From positions 3,366,501-3,430,500 of the forward strand of contig CP136571.1 in the NCBI GenBank assembly GCA_035192965.1: a DNA stretch of 64,000 nucleotides, written 5' to 3'. Source of the stretch: Fuscovulum sp. (GTDB taxonomy: Bacteria; Pseudomonadota; Alphaproteobacteria; Rhodobacterales; Rhodobacteraceae). Each line of letters opens with the position of its first letter. Within the stretch, counting starts at the first letter, position 1. The notes below the pieces were generated by a model that was not told the origin of the DNA, made no database searches, and worked only from the letters and a program-made list of their open reading frames with translations. The position numbers and the translations under genes are program-made. Below, piece after piece: positions 54,293 through 62,338 of this stretch.

Positions 54293-55636
54293 TCATCCCA
54301 TCAACCGCGCCGCCAGACGGTTCTGCCGTTCCACCACGCGCGCCAGATCAATCGTCGCCATCTCGCCGCCCCGAACCACCTGTTTTCCCTCAACAAACAG
54401 ATCGCGCACCCGCACAGGCCCACACAGCAGCAGCGCCGCCACCGGGTCCCAGGCCCCCGCGCTTTCCACCCCCGTCATGTCCCACACCGCCACATCCGCC
54501 CGCATCCCCGGCATCAGCGCACCACAGTCATCCCGCCCCAGCACCTTCGCGCCGCCCAGCGTCGCAATCTCCAGCGCCTCGCGCACGCCCATCGCATCCG
54601 CCCCGCGCGCCACGCGCTGAAGCAGCATGGCCTGCCGCGCCTCGGCCACAAGGTTACCCGCGTCATTCGACGCCGATCCGTCCACCCCCAACCCCACCGT
54701 CACGCCCGCATCCCGCATCGCCCGCACCGGGGCAATCCCCGACCCAAGGCGACAATTCGAACAGGGGCAATGCGCCACCCCGGTTCCAGACCGGGCAAAA
54801 AGATCAATTTCCGAACAATCCAGCTTCACGCAATGGGCGTGCCACACGTCATCGCCCGTCCAGCCCAGCTCTTCCGCATACTGCCCCGGACGGCAGCCGA
54901 ACTGCGCCAGACTATAGGCGATATCCTCGTCATTCTCCGCCAGATGGGTGTGCAGCATCACCCCCTTGTCCCGCGCCAGCAGCGCCGCCTCGCGCATCAG
55001 GTCACGGCTCACGGAAAACGGCGAACAGGGCGCCAACCCCACCCGCACCATCGCCCCCGGCCGCGCGTCGTGGAACGCATCCACCACCCGGATGCAATCC
55101 TCCAGAATCGCCGCCTCCGCCTCCACCAGACTGTCCGGCGGCAATCCCCCGGCGCTTTCACCAATGCTCATCGCCCCCCGCGTCGGATGGAATCGCAACC
55201 CCACCTCGGCGGCGGCGGCAATCGTATCCTCCAGCCGCGCCCCATTGGGATAAAGGTACAGATGATCCGATGTCAGCGAACAGCCCGACAGCGCCAATTC
55301 CGCCAACCCCACCTGGGCGGACACGAACATCTCCTCCGGCCCGAACCGCGCCCAGATCGGATACAGCGTCTTCAACCACCCGAACAGCAGCGCATCCTGC
55401 CCCCCCGGCACCGCCCGCGTCAGCGTCTGGTACAGATGATGATGCGTGTTCACCAAACCCGGCGTCACCACGCAGCCCGCCGCGTCCACCACCACGCCCG
55501 TCGTCGCCAACCCCTGCCCCACGGCGGCGATCACGCCCCCCCGGATCAGCACATCCCCCCCGGCAATCTCGCGCCGCGCGGCATCCATGGTCACAACCGC
55601 CGCCGCGCCCCGGATCAGAACTTCGCTCTCTGGCAT
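54293..55636 (-). CDS. 8-oxoguanine deaminase-like amidohydrolase
   Basis: The 447-residue ATZ/TRZ-type amidohydrolase has VNTHHHLYQTL for metal binding, HTHLAENDED, HAHCVKL, and the segment CPCSNCRLGSGIAPVRAM followed by GLGVDGSASND, which marks the 8-oxoguanine deaminase subgroup. This enzyme turns 8-oxoguanine to urate and also acts on isocytosine. ATG 55636 follows GGGAG; the longer frame upstream is not supported. Confidence 0.88.
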   Translation of the reverse strand: MPESEVLIRGAAAVVTMDAARREIAGGDVLIRGGVIAAVGQGLATTGVVVDAAGCVVTPGLVNTHHHLYQTLTRAVPGGQDALLFGWLKTLYPIWARFGPEEMFVSAQVGLAELALSGCSLTSDHLYLYPNGARLEDTIAAAAEVGLRFHPTRGAMSIGESAGGLPPDSLVEAEAAILEDCIRVVDAFHDARPGAMVRVGLAPCSPFSVSRDLMREAALLARDKGVMLHTHLAENDEDIAYSLAQFGCRPGQYAEELGWTGDDVWHAHCVKLDCSEIDLFARSGTGVAHCPCSNCRLGSGIAPVRAMRDAGVTVGLGVDGSASNDAGNLVAEARQAMLLQRVARGADAMGVREALEIATLGGAKVLGRDDCGALMPGMRADVAVWDMTGVESAGAWDPVAALLLCGPVRVRDLFVEGKQVVRGGEMATIDLARVVERQNRLAARLMG

Positions 55637-55857
55637 GGAAATGCTCCCTTCATACCCACCCCCTTCGGTGGATCGGGAACGCCCGGCGACAGAAGGGGGA
55701 AGGACTCGGCCGGTGCTTTCCAAAGCTATCGGCAAGGCCCGCGCGAGGACAAGCTGCGATTGCAGGTTTTTTTCGTCCCGATGTCGAAAACCCGCCGCCG
55801 CCCGCGTCTTTGCTCCAGCGGGTCGGATCGGCCGCCCGCAGAACAGGAGTCCACATC

Positions 55858-56442
55858 ATGCATCGCGTCCTCTCCATGCTCGCCTTCTGCGCCAGTCTGG
55901 CCCCCCTGCCCGGCAGCGCCGAACCCGCAGACGCCACCGCCCTTGGCCAACTCTCCGGCACTTTCATCAGCCCTCAGGTCGAAACATGGTACGGTGGCTT
56001 TGGCACCCGGGAATTCATCTTCGCCGACGGGCAATGGCAGTTGATCTTTACCCACGCCCTCGATCCCGGCATGACGCAGCGCACCTTCCAGTTTCGCACC
56101 GGCGGCAGTTACCGCATCGGCGCACCCGCAGGTGACAGCGCTTTTCAAGCCGACTTCGACGAAAACTGGAAACATCTCACCCTGCTCACCACCATCCCCG
56201 AGGTGATCACCGGCATGGGTCTTGCCGCCTGCGGCCTGCCATTCAATCTTGAAATCGATATCTCCGCAACCGGCTGTGGCCCATGGAAATCGGTGGCGGA
56301 TTGCGGCACCGACCACGACCTTCTGTCGCTGGATGCGACGGGCCTGCGCTTCGGTGCCCGTCCGGCAGACAACGACATGTGCAGCCCGGAACGCCGCCCC
56401 ACCACCCTGACAAGCCCGGTCGTCGCCTTGACCGGCCCCTGA
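55858..56442 (+). CDS. Secreted APCDD1-like protein
   Basis: The 194-residue protein has a signal peptide (about residues 1-20, ending PGSAEP). The mature part reads LSGTFISPQVETWYGGFGTREFIF, WQLIFTHALDPGMTQRTFQFRTGGSYRIG, and ends with CGTDHDLLSLDATGLRFG. The order of a GTWVS-like start, an Arg-rich entry, a D-P turn and a GxY end recalls the APCDD1 domain known from animal Wnt inhibitors and from some bacteria. This is by eye only. CAGGAG precedes ATG 55858. The longer open frame (from 54274) is spurious. Confidence 0.55.
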   Translation: MHRVLSMLAFCASLAPLPGSAEPADATALGQLSGTFISPQVETWYGGFGTREFIFADGQWQLIFTHALDPGMTQRTFQFRTGGSYRIGAPAGDSAFQADFDENWKHLTLLTTIPEVITGMGLAACGLPFNLEIDISATGCGPWKSVADCGTDHDLLSLDATGLRFGARPADNDMCSPERRPTTLTSPVVALTGP

Positions 56443-56474
56443 TGGGCCAACCAAGGCCGCCCGAAACCTCGGCC

Positions 56475-57272
56475 TCAGCCCCGCAACAAGGCCAGCGCCG
56501 CCGCGTGAATCTCGGCGTTGGCCGCCGCCAGCACACGGCCCCCGTCAAGGCAGGGTTTCCCCTCCCAATCGGTCACGATGCCCCCTGCCGCCTCGATCAC
56601 CGCAATCGGGGCCTGCACGTCATAGGCCTGCAACCCCGCCTCGATCACCAGATCGACCATTCCCGCCGCGATCAGCGCATAACCATAGCAATCCGTGCCA
56701 TAACGCGTCAGCCGCACCTCTGGCACCACGCGCCGGAAGGCCGCGCCTTCGTCGGGCGTGCCCACCTCGGGAAATGTGGAAAACAGGATCGCTTGCGACA
56801 AAGGCCGCGCCGCCCGGCAGCGCAGCGCCGCCCGCCCCGATGGCCCGTTCACCTCGGCCCGGCCAAGGCCCCCCTCGAACCGCTCGCGGATATAGGGCTG
56901 GTCGATGATGCCATAGATCGGCCCCACCTCATCGCGGACGGAAATCAGAACCCCCCAAGTGGGCGTCCCCGACAGGTACCCCCGCGTGCCATCAATCGGG
57001 TCCAGCACCCAGGTCAGCCCGCTCGTGCCCGCCTCGGAACCGAATTCCTCACCCAGAATGCCATCCTGCGGACGCCGCCGCTTCAGGATCGCGCGCATCC
57101 GCTCTTCCGACAGCCGATCCGCCACCGTCACCGGATCGAACCGCTCCGCTTCCTTGGTATCCGCTGTCAGGTCGCTGCGCCGAAAATGCAGCAGCGTCGC
57201 CTCGCGCGCCGCATCGGCCAGTTCCGCCGCCGTGGCGATGATCTCATCCGCAACCTGCGCCGAAACCCGCAT
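56475..57272 (-). CDS. hisN: Histidinol-phosphatase of the inositol monophosphatase family
   Basis: The 265-residue protein is an IMPase-type phosphatase with GEEFGSE, LDPIDGTRGYLSGTPTWG and YDVQAPIAVIE. The DGTRGY variant and long loop point to HisN, the actinobacterial/alphaproteobacterial histidinol-phosphate phosphatase, rather than inositol phosphatase. It is alone here. ATG 57272 has no close competitor. Confidence 0.88.
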   Translation of the reverse strand: MRVSAQVADEIIATAAELADAAREATLLHFRRSDLTADTKEAERFDPVTVADRLSEERMRAILKRRRPQDGILGEEFGSEAGTSGLTWVLDPIDGTRGYLSGTPTWGVLISVRDEVGPIYGIIDQPYIRERFEGGLGRAEVNGPSGRAALRCRAARPLSQAILFSTFPEVGTPDEGAAFRRVVPEVRLTRYGTDCYGYALIAAGMVDLVIEAGLQAYDVQAPIAVIEAAGGIVTDWEGKPCLDGGRVLAAANAEIHAAALALLRG

Positions 57273-57368
57273 GATCCGCCCCCCGAAATAGACTGTCCCC
57301 CCGCGCTATCCGCACGGGGGGACAGGGTCAAGCCCGGCGGCGGAGGCGCCCACCGGCTGAAAGCGTGA

Positions 57369-57731
57369 TCAGGCCGCGTCGCTCAGCACGCGCGCCAGAT
57401 CGAACAGACGGCGGCGCTGCGCTTCGGGAATGGCATAGTAGGACCGCACCAGTTCCAGCGCTTCCTTGTCGGCCATGAAATCACCCTCGGCCGCCTGCGC
57501 ATTCTCGCGGCTGTCATCCAGCCCTTCAAAGAAGAACCCGATCGTCACGCCCAGCGCATCCGCGATATCCCACAGACGCGAGGCCGAAACCCGGTTCATC
57601 CCCGTCTCATATTTCTGGATCTGCTGGAACTTGATCCCAACCTTGTCCGCCAACTGCTGCTGGGTCATGCCCACCATCCAACGCCGATGGCGGATGCGTT
57701 TTCCCACATGGGCGTCAACAGGATGCTTCAT
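57369..57731 (-). CDS. XRE-family transcriptional regulator
   Basis: The 120-residue protein has an N-terminal Cro/CI-type helix-turn-helix (MTQQQLADKVGIKFQQIQKYE, about residues 25-70) and a helical C-terminus. The beginning MKHPVDAHVGKRIRHRRW is widely conserved in alphaproteobacteria as a free-standing regulator. A GAGGAG site 6 nt before ATG 57731 decides the start over in-frame ATGs at 57749 and 57809. Targets are unknown; its own upstream region holds the TTTTGCAA repeats about 220 bp away. Confidence 0.85.
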   Translation of the reverse strand: MKHPVDAHVGKRIRHRRWMVGMTQQQLADKVGIKFQQIQKYETGMNRVSASRLWDIADALGVTIGFFFEGLDDSRENAQAAEGDFMADKEALELVRSYYAIPEAQRRRLFDLARVLSDAA

Positions 57732-58074
57732 CTTGTACTCCTCGGACATCGTCCCCACCAATATATAAGCAATTATCGTGCCAAAGTCAGAAGCTTTGAA
57801 AATATCCACAGAAATCGAAAGAAAGATGCGTAAACCTATCTTTTTGGATACGTCCGATTATACATCTGGAGAAGAAGCATCCAACCAAAGTCCCGCAATA
57901 CCCTAGGCGGAACCAGCAAATGGGATTTTCCCCCTAAGGATGTTTTTCATTTTGCAATGCATTTTGCAACTTTTTCGCGATCAGATTTTCATTTTGCAAT
58001 GAACCCGGCTCTGGATACCCCCTCTCCCGCGCACTACCTGCGTCGGGGACACGCAAAGGCAGAAAGGCCTCCAC
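57732..58074. other. A/T-rich intergenic region between the XRE regulator and the oxidoreductase
   Basis: This divergent promoter region (343 bp) is unusually A/T-rich for the genome. I see no gene. It holds the direct repeats listed at 57948-58001 on the oxidoreductase side. Promoters for both genes must lie here, but -35/-10 elements cannot be named with confidence. Confidence 0.55.
57948..58001 (+). promoter_or_regulatory. Three CATTTTGCAA direct repeats upstream of the oxidoreductase gene
   Basis: CATTTTGCAATG occurs at 57948-57959 and 57990-58001, and CATTTTGCAAC at 57960-57970. The first two give TTTTGCAA-TGCA-TTTTGCAA, close to the TTTGCAAA-N4-TTTGCAAA sites of the PccR/RamB-like short-chain acyl-CoA regulators. 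The last repeat ends 73 bp before the ATG at 58075, a fitting place for an operator. Confidence 0.6.
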
Positions 58075-59046
58075 ATGCGCGCCTGGCAGATCGACACTCT
58101 CGGCAGCCCCGCATCCCTGCGCCAGCTGCCCGATCCCGTCCCAGCCCACGGTCAGGCGCGCGTGGCCATCCATGCCTGCGGCCTGAACTTCGCCGATCTT
58201 CTGATGGCAGATGGCAAATATCAGGAAAAACCGACACTGCCCTTTATCCCCGGCCTCGAACTGGCAGGCACTGTCCTTGACCTTGGCCCCGGCACCCAAG
58301 GCCCCGCACCCGGCACCCGCGTCGCGGTCTATGGCGGTCAGGGCGGACTGGCCGAACAGGGCTGCTTCGCCGTCGAAAGCCTGCTCCCCCTGCCCCCCGC
58401 CATGTCCTTTGCCGAAGCTGCGGGTTTCCAGATCGCCTATGGCACCTCACATCTGGCGCTTGCCCACAGGGCCCGCCTGCAACCCGGCGAAACCCTCCTT
58501 GTCCTCGGCGCAGCGGGCGGCGTGGGCCTCACGGCGGTCGAGGTGGGCAAACGCATGGGCGCCCGCGTCATCGCCTGCGCGCGCGGCCATGAAAAACTCG
58601 CCATTGCCACCGCCGCTGGCGCGGATGAGGTGATCGACAGCGACCACCCCGATCTGAAATCCGCGCTCAAGGCACTGGGCGGCGTCGATGTCGTCTATGA
58701 TCCGGTCGGCGGCCCGTCGTTTGACGCCGCCCTGCGCGCCACCCGCCCCGATGGCCGCGTCCTCGCCATCGGCTTCGCCTCGGGCACCGTGCCGCAGGTC
58801 GCGGCCAATCTCCTGCTGGTCAAGAACATCACTGTCATCGGCTTCTGGTGGGGCGGCTATCTCGCCTTTGCCCCGCACCTGCTGCGCGACAGCCTCGCCA
58901 CCCTGCTCGATTGGTATGGCAAAGGCGAACTGCACCCCCACATCTCGCACCGCCTGCCGATGGACCGCCTCGCCGAAGGGCTCGACCTGCTGCGTTCGCG
59001 CGTGGCCACCGGAAAGGTGGTGATCGAGATGGATCAGCAGCAATAG
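58075..59046 (+). CDS. NADPH:quinone oxidoreductase family protein (MDR, zinc-independent)
   Basis: The 323-residue medium-chain reductase has an N-terminal substrate domain (CGLNFADLLMADGKYQEKP) and a Rossmann domain with VLGAAGGVGLTAVEVGKRMGA and YDPVGGPSFDAALRA. It lacks zinc-binding cysteines, as in quinone oxidoreductases and related enoyl reductases. The upstream repeats raise the option of an acyl-CoA related role. The stop overlaps the converging LysR gene by 13 bp. Confidence 0.88.
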   Translation: MRAWQIDTLGSPASLRQLPDPVPAHGQARVAIHACGLNFADLLMADGKYQEKPTLPFIPGLELAGTVLDLGPGTQGPAPGTRVAVYGGQGGLAEQGCFAVESLLPLPPAMSFAEAAGFQIAYGTSHLALAHRARLQPGETLLVLGAAGGVGLTAVEVGKRMGARVIACARGHEKLAIATAAGADEVIDSDHPDLKSALKALGGVDVVYDPVGGPSFDAALRATRPDGRVLAIGFASGTVPQVAANLLLVKNITVIGFWWGGYLAFAPHLLRDSLATLLDWYGKGELHPHISHRLPMDRLAEGLDLLRSRVATGKVVIEMDQQQ

Positions 59047-59885
59047 GCGTTACGCAACTCCTGCATCAACAGCGCCGCCGCCTCGCCCTTCAGCGTGGGC
59101 GCGACATACAGGCAGATCGTCTGCTCGCCCAGATCGGGCAGCATCCCCTTGGTATCAATAACATAAAGCCCCGTCGGCATGGCATTGGTCAGCCGCGCTG
59201 TCACCGCCAGATCGGCCGCCACCGTCGCCTCGATGGCCTGCTCGCTTTCGCCATCAACCGCCAATTCCCAAGGCACCCCCGCCCCATCCAGCGCCGTCAC
59301 CGCCTTGCGCCGGAAAATGCAGGTATCCTTGAACCCGATCCGCAGCGGCCGCTTCTGCCAGATCTGCCCCTCCTCGGCCCCGACCCAGACCAGCGGCCGT
59401 GACGCCAATTCCTCCGCCCCCGCCCCCGGCACATCCTCGGTGGTCAGGATCAGGTCCAGCTCCCCGCGCTGAAACTGCTCCTTCAGAAGGATGGTGAACG
59501 AAGACACCAAATTGATCCGCATCCGCGGAAACTGCCCCGACAACCGCTTCAGGATGCCCGGAATCGCAGGGTAAACAATATCATGCGGCACCCCCAGCCG
59601 GATCTCGCCCTCATAGGCCGATGATGTCAGCCGCGCCAACGCCTCATCGTTCAGCGACAGCATCTTGCGCGCGAATCCAATCAGCTGCTCCCCCTCCGGG
59701 GTCAGCGTCAACTTGCGCGCCGCCCGTGCAAACAGCCCAAGGTTCAGCGACTCCTCCAGCCGCTTCAACTGCATCGACACCGCCGATTGCGTCAGGTTCA
59801 GCAAGCTCGCCGCCCGCGTCACCCCGCCCGCATCCACCACCGCCACAAAAGACCGCAAAGCCACCAGATCCAGCGTTCGCGCCAT
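59034..59885 (-). CDS. LysR-family transcriptional regulator
   Basis: The 283-residue protein has an N-terminal helix-turn-helix (GGVTRAASLLNLTQSAVSMQ) and a substrate-binding domain starting near residue 88 (GEIRLGVPHDIVYPAIPGI). The ending is Cys-Cys. Tandem ATGs at 59888 and 59885 follow GGGG; I use the second, the common family start. The divergent DUF1127 gene begins 110 bp away and could be its target, as LysR proteins often act on a divergent neighbour. Confidence 0.88.
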   Translation of the reverse strand: MARTLDLVALRSFVAVVDAGGVTRAASLLNLTQSAVSMQLKRLEESLNLGLFARAARKLTLTPEGEQLIGFARKMLSLNDEALARLTSSAYEGEIRLGVPHDIVYPAIPGILKRLSGQFPRMRINLVSSFTILLKEQFQRGELDLILTTEDVPGAGAEELASRPLVWVGAEEGQIWQKRPLRIGFKDTCIFRRKAVTALDGAGVPWELAVDGESEQAIEATVAADLAVTARLTNAMPTGLYVIDTKGMLPDLGEQTICLYVAPTLKGEAAALLMQELRNAYCC

Positions 59886-59995
59886 CATCACATCCCCTGA
59901 TGTATCGTCAAACAATCATTCATTTCACAAATGCCACGCCGCCCCGCATATTTCAAGCATCCTGATTCAAACCCCCGCATCCATCACAACATCAT

Positions 59996-60223
59996 ATGAA
60001 GGCCACCGCCATGCTCCGCACCCTCGCCACACCTGCCGCCCGCCCCGCCCGCCGCCTGCAGCTCCTGCACCGCCTCGCACAGATCGGGGCCCTGTTCCGC
60101 CAGCGCCGCAGCCTCGCCAGCCTTGATGACCACCTCCTGCGAGACATCGGCGTGACCCGCGAACAGGCCCAGAATGAAGCCACGCGCCCACTCTGGGACG
60201 TGCCTGCACATTGGCGGGAATGA
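59996..60223 (+). CDS. DUF1127 (YjiS-like) small protein
   Basis: The 75-residue basic protein has the DUF1127 signature near its C-terminus: RRSLASLDDHLLRDIGVTREQAQNEA, followed by PLWDVPAHW. These small Arg-rich proteins affect phosphate, stress or RNA metabolism in alphaproteobacteria, and in Rhodobacter some DUF1127 mRNAs yield sRNAs from their 3' ends. The 172 bp to the next gene contain short inverted repeats but no clear sRNA. Confidence 0.88.
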   Translation: MKATAMLRTLATPAARPARRLQLLHRLAQIGALFRQRRSLASLDDHLLRDIGVTREQAQNEATRPLWDVPAHWRE

Positions 60224-60395
60224 CCCCGCCCCGCAGCCTGCCCCGAAGCCCGCATCAGCGCCGAAAAAGCGACATTCTTGCCGCATCGTTTCCCGGCATT
60301 GCGTCTTGAAATTCAAGGCGCGCATCCCGATATTCCCAACATCCGGCCTGTGGGGCGCCAACCCGCAGCCGTTGGCTCAACATCGGAGGCTTCAC

Positions 60396-61139
60396 ATGGC
60401 TGACTATCAGACGATCCGGCCGGCCGGCGCAGCAGGCGCCCGGACCGCCGAGATCGACGCCGGGCTTCGCGCCCACATGAACAAGGTCTACGGCCTGATG
60501 TCCGTGGGCATGCTGCTGACCGGCGGCGTGGCCTGGGCTGTCGGCACGTCAGACGCGCTGCTGTCCATCTTCCGCGACCCTTCAACCCTGCAGCCGAATA
60601 TCCTCGGCTGGGTGGTCATGTTCGCCCCCCTGCTGATGGTCTTTGCCTTCGGCGCGGCGATCAACCGCCTGTCGCAGGCTGCGGCACAGCTGTTCTTCTA
60701 CGCCTTCGCGGCGGTGATGGGTCTTTCCATCGCCTGGATCTTCGCGGCCTTCACCGGCGTGTCGATCGCGCAGACCTTCCTCGTCACCGCGATCTCCTTC
60801 GCCGGTCTGTCGCTCTGGGGTTACACCACCAAGCGCGATCTGTCGGGCATGGGCACCTTCCTGATGATGGGTCTGATCGGCCTGATCGTCGCCTCGATCG
60901 TGAACCTGTTCCTGGGTTCGGGCGCACTGGCCTTCGCGATCTCGGTGATCGGTCTGCTGATCTTCGCGGGCCTGACGGCCTTCGACACCCAGAACATCAA
61001 GAACACCTACATTCAGCACGCACAGTATGGCGATGAAGAATGGCTCGGCAAATCCGCCATCATGGGCGCGCTGAACCTCTACATGAACTTCATCAACATC
61101 TTCATGTTCCTGCTGCAATTCCTCGGCAACCGCGAATGA
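60396..61139 (+). CDS. Bax inhibitor-1 family membrane protein
   Basis: The 247-residue protein has seven hydrophobic segments and the BI-1 family signature FAGLTAFDTQNIKNTY with the conserved Asp, plus an N-terminal LRAHMNKVYGLMSVGMLLTGGVAW. Bacterial members (YccA/YbhL type) may leak Ca2+ or bind FtsH. ATG 60396 follows CGGAGG. The gene ends in a strong terminator at 61171. Confidence 0.92.
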   Translation: MADYQTIRPAGAAGARTAEIDAGLRAHMNKVYGLMSVGMLLTGGVAWAVGTSDALLSIFRDPSTLQPNILGWVVMFAPLLMVFAFGAAINRLSQAAAQLFFYAFAAVMGLSIAWIFAAFTGVSIAQTFLVTAISFAGLSLWGYTTKRDLSGMGTFLMMGLIGLIVASIVNLFLGSGALAFAISVIGLLIFAGLTAFDTQNIKNTYIQHAQYGDEEWLGKSAIMGALNLYMNFINIFMFLLQFLGNRE

Positions 61140-61170
61140 CGCGGCGCTAGGCGCAGGATGAACCAAAAGG

Positions 61171-61202
61171 AAAGGGCCGGTCGCAAGACCGGCCCTTTTC
61201 CT
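61171..61202 (+). terminator. Rho-independent terminator after the Bax inhibitor-1 gene
   Basis: AAAGGGCCGGTC (61171-61182) pairs with GACCGGCCCTTT (61187-61198) around a GCAA tetraloop, followed by TTCCTTT. It is preceded by an A-rich arm, so it could also work in the reverse direction for the GNAT gene that ends at 61222. Confidence 0.9.
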
Positions 61203-61221
61203 TTAGCGGCCAAGCACAGCC

Positions 61222-61749
61222 TCAGGGCGCGATCTGCCGCATCATGCGGATGGCGGGAAAGGCGATCCCCGGCGCCAGCCCAACCTCCACCTCATGCAGC
61301 ACCCGGAACCCCAGCGCTTCATAGAACGGCACCGCCGTCCGCGTCGACAGGCAGTCCAGCCACCGCACCCCATGGCGCAGCGCATCGACGATCACCTCGC
61401 TCATGATCGCCCGCCCCACGCCACCGCGCACCCACTCCGGGTCCACCGCCACATGGCGCACATGGCCCATCCCCGTCTGCTCCGCCCAATCCGTCGCGCC
61501 GGCCGCCTGTGGCGCGCCCATGCTCCACCCGCCCGCGCCCAGGATCACCCCATCCTCTGCCTGCACCACGAAATACCGCCCCGAAGCCAGCAATTCCGGC
61601 CGCGCCCGCGCGATGATGGGCAGCGCCAGCACCATCACCGATGGCGGATAATCCGGCTTCAAGAGGCGCGGATAACTCCGCCGCAGCAGATGATCGACCG
61701 CTTTCAGGTCCGATGGCCGCGCACGCCGCAGGGTCAGGCTGTGATCCAT
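61222..61749 (-). CDS. GNAT family N-acetyltransferase
   Basis: The 175-residue protein has the GNAT core: an N-terminal LTLRRARPSDLKAVDHLL, the acetyl-CoA loop VAVDPEWVRGGVGRAIM and the late FYEALGFRVL. The substrate is unknown. I set the start at ATG 61749 (MDHSLTLRRARP); the extended frame upstream runs through the rpmG terminator region and is not coding. It shares the strong bidirectional-looking hairpin at 61171 with the converging Bax inhibitor gene. Confidence 0.9.
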   Translation of the reverse strand: MDHSLTLRRARPSDLKAVDHLLRRSYPRLLKPDYPPSVMVLALPIIARARPELLASGRYFVVQAEDGVILGAGGWSMGAPQAAGATDWAEQTGMGHVRHVAVDPEWVRGGVGRAIMSEVIVDALRHGVRWLDCLSTRTAVPFYEALGFRVLHEVEVGLAPGIAFPAIRMMRQIAP

Positions 61750-61825
61750 GCCAAAGCCTACCACCCTCGCGGCTCGAGTAAAGCACCCCGAGGCAGGCCT
61801 GTTCAGAACCCGCCACCACAAACGG

Positions 61826-61850
61826 AAAAGGCCGCCCCGAAGGACGGCCT
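61826..61850 (-). terminator. Rho-independent terminator of rpmG
   Basis: On the minus strand AGGCCGTCC pairs with GGGCGGCCT (one G-U) around a TTCG tetraloop, followed by TTTTCC. It lies 23 bp beyond the rpmG stop. Confidence 0.85.
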
Positions 61851-61873
61851 GCAACCCGAAAGCAAGGCAGATC

Positions 61874-62041
61874 TTACTTGATCTTGCCTTCCTTGTATTC
61901 CACATGCTCGCGCTTGACGGGGTCGTACTTCTTCACGACCATCTTCTCGGTCATGGTGCGGGCGTTCTTCTTGGTCACGTAGAAATGCCCGGTCCCCGCC
62001 GTCGAGTTCAGACGGATCTTGATCGTCGTCGGTTTCGCCAT
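61874..62041 (-). CDS. rpmG: Ribosomal protein bL33
   Basis: The 55-residue protein is bL33 of the large subunit: [21 protein letters not shown], then [19 protein letters not shown]. It lacks the CxxC pairs, so it is the zinc-independent form. AGGAGAG precedes ATG 62041 by 6 nt. A TTCG-loop terminator follows. There is no second L33 in the window. Confidence 0.97.
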   Translation of the reverse strand: MAKPTTIKIRLNSTAGTGHFYVTKKNARTMTEKMVVKKYDPVKREHVEYKEGKIK

Positions 62042-62213
62042 AGTCGTCTCTCCTGCATCGGGGAAACGCACCGCCCCCGCGAAATCTCTTGAAGCCCGCC
62101 TTTTACTTGGCGAACCGGCAGAGTCAACAGCCAAACCAACCGTTGCCAATCAAATCGCGCGCCTTGCGGCGCAAGTTTTTCGGGTCGCCTGCGCGGCCTG
62201 CGCCGCTTGGCTC

Positions 62214-62320
62214 CGTATTGGGTATTTGGCCCAAGGTGAAACGGCATCAGCTTCATCTTGGCACAAATACCCTGGGGGTGAGCCGCCACAGGCGGCGAGG
62301 GGGCAAGGCCCCCTTCTTCC
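62214..62320. repeat. Dispersed GC-rich element, full copy with an inverted partner
   Basis: The full copy runs from 62251: CTTCATCTTGGC-ACAAATACCC, a G run, TGAG, CCGCC-ACA-GGCGG, then GGGGGC..GCCCCC and TTCTTCC. Before it, at 62216-62240, GGGTATTTGGCCCAAGGTGA is an inverted version of the core, so the two face each other. The copy lies just after the 3' end of the RNase P RNA gene, so it may mark the end of that transcript. Confidence 0.7.
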
Positions 62321-62338
62321 TCCGACACAAAGGAAAAC

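Noticed and set aside
54274..56442. 722-codon open frame on the plus strand
   Set aside because: Its first two thirds are Pro/Ser-rich and antisense to the 8-oxoguanine deaminase gene; only the part from 55858, with ribosome-binding site and signal peptide, is real.
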